From an uncultured Microcoleaceae cyanobacterium (GTDB lineage: Bacteria > Cyanobacteriota > Cyanobacteriia > Cyanobacteriales > Microcoleaceae): 8,583 nucleotides of DNA. Location: positions 1-8,583 of the forward strand of contig CALKCV010000042.1 of assembly GCA_938083405.1 (NCBI GenBank), written 5' to 3'. The position numbers were made by a program, and so were the translations under genes. The notes beneath the pieces were generated by a model, which did not search any database, was not told the origin of the DNA, and saw only the letters and a program-made list of their open reading frames with translations. This document shows, piece by piece, positions 1 through 6,061 of this stretch (position 1 is its first letter; every line of letters starts with the position of its first letter).

Positions 1-6
1 ATCCGT

Positions 7-134
7 TAAATCCTCTGCAAAATCCGTTGCCAACCGAGCCTAATTAACAATTAACAATGAATAATTAACAATTGTTTTTTAGCGTAGATACAAGTTAAAA
101 AGCACAATTTTAATCGCCCCGCACCAACCCAATT
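7..134. repeat. 128-bp direct repeat, copy 1
   Basis: This block recurs at 180-307 with a constant offset of 173 bases. I count only three mismatches (36 g/a, 74 g/t, 117 c/t), so 125 of 128 positions agree. It begins with TAAATCCTCTGCAAAATCC, contains an AT-rich run of AATTAAC-like heptamers at about 41-75, and ends with CGCACCAACCCAATT. It shows no convincing reading frame. The two copies flank a 45-base spacer (135-179) that holds an inverted version of the AT-rich heptamer motif, so the region could fold. The near-identity suggests a recent local duplication. Its role is unknown. Confidence 0.93.
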
Positions 135-179
135 GGGAAAATGTTAATTATTAATTGTTAATTGAGAAAACCCCCGACG

Positions 180-307
180 TAAATCCTCTGCAAAATCCGT
201 TGCCAACCAAGCCTAATTAACAATTAACAATGAATAATTAACAATTTTTTTTTAGCGTAGATACAAGTTAAAAAGCACAATTTTAATCGTCCCGCACCAA
301 CCCAATT
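180..307. repeat. 128-bp direct repeat, copy 2
   Basis: This is the second copy of the block at 7-134, of the same length with three substitutions and no indels. It runs directly into the heptamer array at 304-337, downstream of the caspase/STAND/WD40 gene (minus strand, stop at 337). Because it lies just past the 3' end of that gene, part of it may be transcribed as a 3' untranslated region. I see no strong GC-rich hairpin followed by a T-run, so a terminator cannot be claimed. Confidence 0.93.
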
Positions 308-337
308 ATTAATTATTAATTATTAATTATTAATTAT
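304..337. repeat. Heptamer tandem repeat (STRR-like)
   Basis: There are four perfect copies of AATTATT (304-310, 311-317, 318-324, 325-331) plus a partial AATTAT (332-337). Perfect 7-base periodicity is characteristic of the short tandemly repeated repetitive (STRR) sequences described in cyanobacteria. The array touches the last base of the TGA stop codon of the minus-strand gene (337-339). Arrays like this vary in copy number by replication slippage. No function is evident. Confidence 0.9.
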
Positions 338-3300
338 CAAAGACCTTGACATAAATCCCGATCGCCCTCCTTAATATTAGGACTCTTCTGTAAATAATCA
401 TAAACCAAATCGCAACCCTGAGCCAATAAATAATCCAGATCGAAATACCATAACATAGCAGTAAAATCCCAAGAACCGGAAACCAAAATCTTACCATCGG
501 GACTAAAACTAAGAGCGTAAACGCCATCGCCATGCCCTACCAAAGTAGCCAACTCCTCGCCCTCAAGACTCCAAATTTTAATAGTTCCATCGGCGCTACC
601 AGAAGCAACAGTTTTACCGTCAGGACTAAAAGTAGCGCTATAAACTTCCTCCTTATGCCCCTTAAAAGTAGCCAAAACCTTACCGTCGATGCCAATAAGT
701 TTAACAGTATTATTGCTACAAGCAACAACCAGCTTATCGCCACTGGGACTAAAACTGACGCTATTAACAGCCAAACAAAGGTCGTTAACCCCGACTATAA
801 CCTCACCGTTAAGATTCCATAATATAAGATTATCCCCCTCACCACCATAACCGGCGGAGGCGATCGTTTGAGCGTCCGGGCTCAAACTGACGCTTCTAAC
901 CCCATACTTATGCCCGGTAAAACTAACCAACTCCTGACCCTTAAGATTCCACAATTTCACAGTTCTGTCAGCACCAGCAGAAGCGACTACCCTGCCATCC
1001 CTACTAAAACTCACGCTATTAACTTCCGAACGATGCCCTCTCAAAGTCAAAGCCGAACCATCGTCAACATTCCATAATTTCACCGTACCATCAGCACCAG
1101 CAGAAGCGACAACAGTACCGTTGGGGCTAAAACTGACGCTATAAACTCCCCTTGTATGACCGGTGAGAGTTCTAAGTTCCTTACCATCAGGAGTCCAGAT
1201 TTTAATCGTCCCGTCAAAACTAGCCGTGGCGATCGCCTGACCCATCGGACTAAAACTCACCCCCCGGACCACGCTTTGATGCCCTTCGAGGGTAGGAAGT
1301 TTGGCTTCGCTAACGCTCCATAATTTAATGCTTAGATCCGCACTGGCAGAAGCGATCGTCTTACCATCGGGACTAAAACTCAAATCCCCTACCCAAGTGC
1401 TATGGCCTTTAAGAGTAGCAATGGGGCGACCGTAACTGGTCCAGAGTTTAATAATGCCATCGGCGCTAGCAGAAGCGATAGTTTTGCCATCCGGGCTAAA
1501 TTTCACCGCGACCGCAGGCCCATCGTGTCCTCTCAAAGTACCCATTTCTCGACCGTCAGCGTTCCAGACTTTAATCGTATTATCCCAAGAAGCCGAAGCG
1601 AGAGTCTGGCCGTCGGGACTAAAACTCACGCCGAATACGCGATCGCGATGGCCTTCGAGAGTTGCAATTTCTCTACCTCTTAGGTTCCAGAGTTTAACAG
1701 TATTATCCTCGCTAGCAGAAGCGATGGTTTTGCCATCGGGACTCAAACTGACGCTATAGATTTTATCTTTATGAGCCTGAATGCTGAGGATTTGTTTGCC
1801 TTCAGGGTCCCAGAGTTTAACCGTACCGTCATTACCACCAGAGGCGATCGCCTCTCCACTGCCGCTAAAACTCAGGCTGTTAACGGCCCCACCGTGACCG
1901 ATAAGAGTTAGGAGCTCGTAACCGCTTTTATCCCACAGCTTAACAGTACCGTCATTACCACCAGAGGCGATAATGTCTCCACTGGGGCTAAAACTCACGC
2001 TATAAACCGGACCGACATGGCCCGATAAAGTTAATATTTCTTCCCCATAACTGGTCCAGACCTTAACAGTACCATCATCGCTAGCAGAAGCTAGAGCCTT
2101 ACCATCGGGACTAAAACTCACGCTATTAACAGGCCCCTGGTGTTCTGCTAAAGTCCGGCGCGATCGTATACCGTAAACTGCCTTTTGTAAAGAGGCGATC
2201 GCCCGGACAGACGTATCGTTCGGCACTTTTTCCGTTCCTTGTTTTAGCAGTTTGCCTGCCTTTAAAGCTTCTAAGAGGGCATCAAACTTCTCCTCTTCGG
2301 CAAACAACTTTTGCGAAGACCAACTCCAAGCATCCACTTGAGCATTTAATTTCTGAGATTCCAGATTCAATCGCTGCCACTGTGCCTGCCTCCAATTATA
2401 TACCGCCACCCCCAGAAAACCCAGCAAAAAAGCGATCGCCACCGCAGCCATACCATAATTGCGCCACTGTTGCTGTCGTTGTTGCTGGATGCTAGTGGCA
2501 ATAAATTCTCGTCCGAGAGGCGATAGCGAAATCTTCTCCCCCTCGCCCGCCATCGCATTTTTCAAAGCCGATAACTTAAGCCCCTGTAGTAAATAATCTT
2601 TTGCTCTCCTATTATTTTGCCATTCCTTAGCATCCGCCTCCACTCGCTCCCATCTTCTCATCGCATCCCTGCGAGACTCCACCCAAGAATGCAACTTAGA
2701 CCAATAGCGGATCGTGCTTTCGTGAGCTAATTCTACTAATGTTGCCGTTTTGTTACTCTCTGGAGTTACTCGCGCCTTGGAGATGACGACCAATCTTGCC
2801 GCTGCTAATTTCTGTAGAACCTTACTTACTTCTACCAGCGAGAAGCCCTCCGGGCCGCTTCCGGATCGCTCTCTGGTGACTAAATCTTTTTTCCATACCG
2901 GCCCCGTAACATCTTCTGTTTCCAAACCTATTTGAATGGATGCGAGCAAAATCGAGCGCGCTATCTGACGCTCTTTTTTCGTCAGCTTTTGATAAACCTC
3001 GTTAGCTCGTTTTTCCAGACAGCCCTTAATGCCGCCAATGCCCTCGTATTCAGAAACAGTAAATCTATCTGCACTGCGCCGCCGCCAAAGTTCGGTCAAA
3101 GCGTATTGCAGCAGGGGCAAGCTGCCGTACTTGTCTGCATCTTCAATAGTCCGTTCTACAAGTTCTGGCTCCACTTCGATGCCTACTTGTTTGGCTGGTT
3201 CGGTAATTACTTCTTTTAATTCCTCTCGCGTCATCGGCATCACCGTCACCATTTGAGATTGTATCTGCTCGGCCAATCCTCCATACTGCTGCAACGCACA

Positions 3301-5055
3301 TTTACCGAAAAAATCTGCCCTCATGGTAACGATCGCTAATACGGAGGTCTGACGATCTGCCGTTGGTTCCTCCCCCGATAATAAAGAAGTAGCCAGCAGC
3401 CAGGGTTCTAAGGCCCCCATGAGACATTCAAAAAATTGTTGTCGCTCCTTATCATCGTCGCACAAGCTAAAAACTTCCTCCAACCGTTCTACTACCAGCA
3501 CTACCCGGCTTGCCTTCGGAGTTTGCAGCAGTTTTCGCAATCCTACGCCTCCCTCCTTTATCAGTAATTCTTTCACCAGAGCGTAATTTTCTACTTCTGG
3601 TGTGCCTCCTGCTTCGACGTCAGTTTTACTCGAATAGCCATTGGTGGAGCCATTGGTAGTCTTCGTTCCGTTGGTGCCCGGATGCAAGCCATTAGTTTTT
3701 CCCGGTTTGGGGTGTTTGTTTGAAGGTGGTGGAATAGGAAGAGATTCCAAGGGCGATCGCTTCTTGGCAGTCCTTGGTTTGGAGTTGGGATTTTGACCCT
3801 CCAAGGTGGAAATCGCCCCGGAAAATAGATTAGGAGGAAGTGGAGGGGGCCCTGCTATAGGACGCGATCGCTTGCCCTGTCCCCGCCCTGGCGGACGACG
3901 CCCCGGCATAGCTGCCACAGACTCAAATAACTCTGGAGCTTTGGCTCTAACTGCTCCTCCACTAGCTGCTATTTCGCTGCGATAATCTGCCAGCGCCACT
4001 GCCAAACTTTTGAGCGGATGTTCCCCCGGTCGAAATTTAACTATGGGCCAACTCTCGCTTCCCGAAATCCGCTGCCCTAATTTTAATTGATGCAATAGCC
4101 CCGCATTGACCGCGCTAGATTTGCCGCTTCCCCTGGAGCCTATTACTGCGAGAAAATTACTCGTTCTGACTTTTTCTAATAATAAATTAGTTAGTTTCTT
4201 GCGTCCGTAGAAATATTTCGGATCTGTCTGGTTGCATTCGTAAAAAGCCAGTCCTTTATAAGGACAAATTCTTCTTATGCCAACGCCGCTTTCTAAATTT
4301 TCTAACTCCCCAGTTAAGATAATTTCGCTGCCGGAATTATTAAAAATAGGTCGTTCTTTCGATGTGGTAAATTGTTTTTTTAGATAATCTACTAAGCTAT
4401 AGTTCGTCGCGCATCTATTGAGATTGTTTTCGGGAGAAAGTGCTTCTAACAAGCTGTTGCTAAAGGGGCTATGTTCCTCATTATTTTCTATTTTAGAGTC
4501 CCAGGGAGCTCCCGCCACGATTAAACATCTATCCGAGTCGGGTTCGGAAAAAGTTGCTTTTTTCTCTAAAGACAATTCCAGTAAAGCTTCGCTATAGCAA
4601 CAGTCCAGCCATACTATTTGCTGGCGCACTCTAGATTTTTCTAAAAGCTGATACAGCCAGCCCTGAGATACTCCCCATTTACCTTTTTCCAAGTTAGCAT
4701 CGCTAGCTGCTAAAAAACTTTCTTTAATTCCCCCTATTTCTTCTTGCAAACCCCGTCCGGCAAAGAATAATAAGGCTGTGTCTGGTATGTTATTTTCGGG
4801 ATTAAATAAATTAGAAATCGCTTCTTTCAGGGCTGTTGTTTGAGCCTTTGTGCTTTTTGGCGTGGCATCTATTTGCAGCGAATCGTCGATCTCTATCGCT
4901 GGGAATCTCGTTACTTGAAAGTTGCCGTAGGTTTCTAATAATTGAGCGATCGCCTCTGCATCTGCTGCTGCTTTTCTAAGATTTTTGGGTCTATTGGAAC
5001 TATCTTTTAGTTGGGGATAAAGATTGATTCCTACTACTAATGCTTGTCGGTTCAT
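337..5055 (-). CDS. Caspase-like / nSTAND1 ATPase / 14x WD40 repeat protein
   Basis: This 1572-residue multidomain protein is probably a signal-sensing STAND switch. Residues 1-250 are a caspase-like (C14/orthocaspase) fold with DCCYSE at 151-156, so C153 sits at the catalytic Cys. The usual catalytic GHG reads GRG (R101), and HSG after the Cys reads YSE. The signature CPYKGLA (264-270) opens an nSTAND1 ATPase, with Walker A GSRGSGKS (306-313), Walker B VVLVVER (518-524, Glu replacing the usual Asp) and sensor-like TMRADFFG (577-584). Residues 372-486 are a Pro/Gly/Asn-rich, probably disordered insert. One membrane helix lies at about 868-885. Fourteen WD40 repeats follow (972-1536, mostly a 41-residue period, blade 12 degenerate). 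The tail LAQGCDLVYDYL...SDRxLC-like is typical of the family, so the C-terminus is intact. The start MNRQALVVGIN fits relatives, although no Shine-Dalgarno is seen. The architecture is known in cyanobacteria. The function, cell death or conflict signalling, is inferred. Confidence 0.96.
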   Translation of the reverse strand: MNRQALVVGINLYPQLKDSSNRPKNLRKAAADAEAIAQLLETYGNFQVTRFPAIEIDDSLQIDATPKSTKAQTTALKEAISNLFNPENNIPDTALLFFAGRGLQEEIGGIKESFLAASDANLEKGKWGVSQGWLYQLLEKSRVRQQIVWLDCCYSEALLELSLEKKATFSEPDSDRCLIVAGAPWDSKIENNEEHSPFSNSLLEALSPENNLNRCATNYSLVDYLKKQFTTSKERPIFNNSGSEIILTGELENLESGVGIRRICPYKGLAFYECNQTDPKYFYGRKKLTNLLLEKVRTSNFLAVIGSRGSGKSSAVNAGLLHQLKLGQRISGSESWPIVKFRPGEHPLKSLAVALADYRSEIAASGGAVRAKAPELFESVAAMPGRRPPGRGQGKRSRPIAGPPPLPPNLFSGAISTLEGQNPNSKPRTAKKRSPLESLPIPPPSNKHPKPGKTNGLHPGTNGTKTTNGSTNGYSSKTDVEAGGTPEVENYALVKELLIKEGGVGLRKLLQTPKASRVVLVVERLEEVFSLCDDDKERQQFFECLMGALEPWLLATSLLSGEEPTADRQTSVLAIVTMRADFFGKCALQQYGGLAEQIQSQMVTVMPMTREELKEVITEPAKQVGIEVEPELVERTIEDADKYGSLPLLQYALTELWRRRSADRFTVSEYEGIGGIKGCLEKRANEVYQKLTKKERQIARSILLASIQIGLETEDVTGPVWKKDLVTRERSGSGPEGFSLVEVSKVLQKLAAARLVVISKARVTPESNKTATLVELAHESTIRYWSKLHSWVESRRDAMRRWERVEADAKEWQNNRRAKDYLLQGLKLSALKNAMAGEGEKISLSPLGREFIATSIQQQRQQQWRNYGMAAVAIAFLLGFLGVAVYNWRQAQWQRLNLESQKLNAQVDAWSWSSQKLFAEEEKFDALLEALKAGKLLKQGTEKVPNDTSVRAIASLQKAVYGIRSRRTLAEHQGPVNSVSFSPDGKALASASDDGTVKVWTSYGEEILTLSGHVGPVYSVSFSPSGDIIASGGNDGTVKLWDKSGYELLTLIGHGGAVNSLSFSGSGEAIASGGNDGTVKLWDPEGKQILSIQAHKDKIYSVSLSPDGKTIASASEDNTVKLWNLRGREIATLEGHRDRVFGVSFSPDGQTLASASWDNTIKVWNADGREMGTLRGHDGPAVAVKFSPDGKTIASASADGIIKLWTSYGRPIATLKGHSTWVGDLSFSPDGKTIASASADLSIKLWSVSEAKLPTLEGHQSVVRGVSFSPMGQAIATASFDGTIKIWTPDGKELRTLTGHTRGVYSVSFSPNGTVVASAGADGTVKLWNVDDGSALTLRGHRSEVNSVSFSRDGRVVASAGADRTVKLWNLKGQELVSFTGHKYGVRSVSLSPDAQTIASAGYGGEGDNLILWNLNGEVIVGVNDLCLAVNSVSFSPSGDKLVVACSNNTVKLIGIDGKVLATFKGHKEEVYSATFSPDGKTVASGSADGTIKIWSLEGEELATLVGHGDGVYALSFSPDGKILVSGSWDFTAMLWYFDLDYLLAQGCDLVYDYLQKSPNIKEGDRDLCQGL
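448..2142 (-). repeat. WD40-coding tandem repeat, 14 units of about 123 bp
   Basis: Each unit encodes one WD40 blade. Units start at His residues 972, 1013, 1054, 1095, 1136, 1177, 1218, 1259, 1300, 1341 and 1382, exactly 41 residues apart. After blade 11 comes a degenerate blade 12 (about 1423-1454), then blades at 1467 and 1508. Fourteen blades fit two seven-bladed propellers. The DNA is also repetitive: a 26-base identical segment occurs at 1823-1848 and 1946-1971, 123 bases apart, pointing to recent duplication or gene conversion between blades 2 and 3. Confidence 0.93.
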
Positions 5056-5134
5056 TTTATTTGGGAATGAGGTTCGCGAGTAATGAAGAATGGCATGGCA
5101 AGTAATTAGCCTAACGCATTAGCCATTTAACTTG

Positions 5135-5156
5135 AGAGCGTATTATGCCACGCTCT
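5135..5156. promoter_or_regulatory. Inverted repeat around the -10 of the caspase gene (possible operator)
   Basis: AGAGCG (5135-5140) and CGCTCT (5151-5156) form a perfect 6-bp inverted repeat with a 10-base centre. The centre contains the proposed minus-strand -10 box CATAAT (5142-5147). A dyad over a -10 box is a common operator arrangement for dimeric repressors. It could equally be a chance palindrome or a small hairpin at the start of the transcript. No regulator is identified. Confidence 0.35.
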
Positions 5157-5171
5157 GGCTGGAATTTTCAA
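5142..5171 (-). promoter_or_regulatory. Sigma70-like promoter for the caspase/STAND/WD40 gene
   Basis: Read on the minus strand, TTGAAA (5166-5171) and CATAAT (5142-5147) are separated by 18 bases, and each box is one base from consensus. Transcription would start near 5135, giving a leader of about 80 bases before the ATG at 5055. No Shine-Dalgarno is visible before that ATG, which is common in cyanobacteria. Confidence 0.5.
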
Positions 5172-5515
5172 TTCTTCTGAAAAAGTAAAAATTCTCTTTG
5201 TCCCTCAAATGGACCTTTATTGACTCGAATTTTCACGTCTGGCCATAAAGACAGACAGGCATCTGCTCTAAGCCTCCATTCGGGCAGCGTCGCTTCAGAG
5301 GGCAGAAGGAAAAGGATGCCTCTTATTTTTTCTCTGGGCCAAATCCTGGAGCGATGTTGCATCCGCAACGCTTCGCGAACGCCTCTTTGCCTTTCTCTCA
5401 TCGAAAGAGTCTCCAGTTTCTCTCCTAGCTGCAGACAAAAGTTCGAGAATTATTTAACGAAGGGCTATTTTGTCGGATTTGACAAGGTGGAAACTTTTTG
5501 CTATTTTGGGCAAGC
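5172..5515. other. Gene-poor intergenic stretch with a doubtful reading frame
   Basis: No confident gene lies between the caspase gene promoter and the small membrane protein. A 77-codon minus-strand frame (5168-5401) crosses it. Its N-terminal part translates a repeat-like segment (5356-5384, with the small hairpin GTTGC-ATCC-GCAAC followed by GCTTCGCGAACGCC, typical of cyanobacterial intergenic repeats). Its C-terminal half, ending GPFEGQREFLLFQKN, reads more like protein and could be the remnant of a decayed gene. An overlapping plus-strand frame (5220-5549) looks unconvincing. Confidence 0.5.
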
Positions 5516-5521
5516 TATAAT
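5516..5521 (+). promoter_or_regulatory. Candidate -10 box for the 72-aa membrane protein gene
   Basis: A perfect TATAAT lies 37 bases before the ATG at 5559. The best -35 match, TTGACA at 5479-5484, is 31 bases upstream, too far to pair with it. At the normal 17-base spacing there is only a weak ACTTTT (5493-5498). This may be a promoter driven mainly by its -10 element or assisted by an activator. The assignment is tentative. Confidence 0.4.
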
Positions 5522-5558
5522 AGAAGCAGTTTACAATACTCAATTCTAAGAATTTATT

Positions 5559-5777
5559 ATGCCTCCAAAAAAAATAATTTGGTCTTTGGTTTTCTTAGCT
5601 GCGGCATTTATAATCGTTGGTGACAGCTTGGAGTTCTTCCCCGAACCCATGCAAAACGCTAGTTTTAAAAGTAGAGAATTTATCGTGGGCTTATGGCCGG
5701 AGTGGCTCAAGCCGAAGGATACTAACCAACGTACAGAAAAAGCGATCGAAGAAGTAGAGAATCAAAGTAATCCTTAA
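5559..5777 (+). CDS. Small single-helix membrane protein, function unknown
   Basis: This 72-residue protein is one I cannot assign to a named family. Residues 1-5 (MPPKK) are positively charged and precede a hydrophobic helix at about 6-21 (IIWSLVFLAAAFIIVG), which would be either a membrane anchor with the N-terminus in the cytoplasm or an uncleaved signal. The rest is a short segment with Pro and Trp (FFPEP at 26-30, LWPEWLKPK at about 45-53) and a charged, helix-prone C-terminus (EKAIEEVENQ). A TATAAT box lies upstream, and only a weak AAGAA-like ribosome site precedes the ATG. It diverges from the caspase gene across a 500-bp gap and converges on ilvC. I see no evidence of co-transcription with either. 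It is probably real, given its sensible amino-acid composition and clear helix. Confidence 0.75.
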   Translation: MPPKKIIWSLVFLAAAFIIVGDSLEFFPEPMQNASFKSREFIVGLWPEWLKPKDTNQRTEKAIEEVENQSNP

Positions 5778-5823
5778 AGTGCATTTTAATTTTTTTTAGT
5801 GCTAAAGATGTAGTGACAGATCG

Positions 5824-5873
5824 TAGTAATCGCTTTAGCGATTCATATCAATAAATCGCTAAAGCGATTGCTA
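5824..5873. repeat. Palindromic repeat, 20-bp stem hairpin
   Basis: The left arm at 5824-5843 (TAGTAATCGCTTTAGCGATT) pairs with the right arm at 5854-5873 over 20 bp with one G-T wobble. The loop is 10 bases, CATATCAATA. It sits 46 bases after the stop of the small membrane protein, between convergent genes, so it could end transcription or stabilise a 3' end. No T-run follows directly, so a classical terminator is not claimed. Its GTAGTAATCGC core recurs in the repeats at 7204 and 7839. Confidence 0.85.
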
Positions 5874-5889
5874 CCATCGCTGTAGTCTG

Positions 5890-5957
5890 TAGGTTGTGCG
5901 GACCTCCGTGGAACCCAACTTTAAATATTTTGGGTTCCACTCAGAGCAGCAAACCTA
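5890..5957. repeat. Imperfect long palindrome between convergent genes
   Basis: The inner arms GTGGAACCCAA (5908-5918) and TTGGGTTCCAC (5930-5940) form a perfect 11-bp stem with an 11-base AT-rich loop. Outer arms TAGGTT (5890-5895) and AACCTA (5952-5957) extend the dyad imperfectly. It resembles the GGTTGGGTT...AACCCAAC class of palindromes I associate with cyanobacterial intergenic DNA. It lies about 105 bases past the ilvC stop, so it could mark the end of the ilvC transcript. Confidence 0.7.
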
Positions 5958-6003
5958 AAATTGTGTTTAACAAAGAAGTATTGCCTACAGCCCTATCCCA
6001 AAC

Positions 6004-6061
6004 AATTAACAATTAACATTTTCTCAGTTAACAGTTAACATTTTCCCAGTTAGCAATTAGC
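6004..6061. repeat. Interrupted heptamer repeats at the 3' end of ilvC
   Basis: Heptamers AATTAAC, AATTAAC, then AGTTAAC, AGTTAAC, then AGTTAGC, AATTAGC are separated by ATTTTCTC and ATTTTCCC, giving a 22-base higher-order period. The array ends at the base next to the ilvC stop codon (TAG, 6062-6064). The same AATTAAC unit occurs in the repeats at 41-75 and 213-245, also downstream of a minus-strand gene. Confidence 0.8.

Noticed and set aside
1..336. Insertion sequence or transposon end
   Set aside because: There are direct repeats but no transposase frame, no terminal inverted repeats and no target-site duplication that I can see.
330..2558. Many short frames on both strands inside the caspase/STAND/WD40 gene, such as 532-822, 868-1077 and 1454-1759
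   Set aside because: They overlap a long, well-supported coding frame and their translations are periodic echoes of the WD40-coding repeats.
5220..5549. 109-codon plus-strand frame before the small membrane protein
   Set aside because: It starts with no ribosome site, crosses a repeat-like segment and covers the TATAAT box of the next gene. Its composition is not protein-like.
5824..5873. Classical rho-independent terminator
   Set aside because: The stem is strong but no T-run follows either arm, and related palindromes lie upstream of genes elsewhere in the window. It is better described as a repeat.
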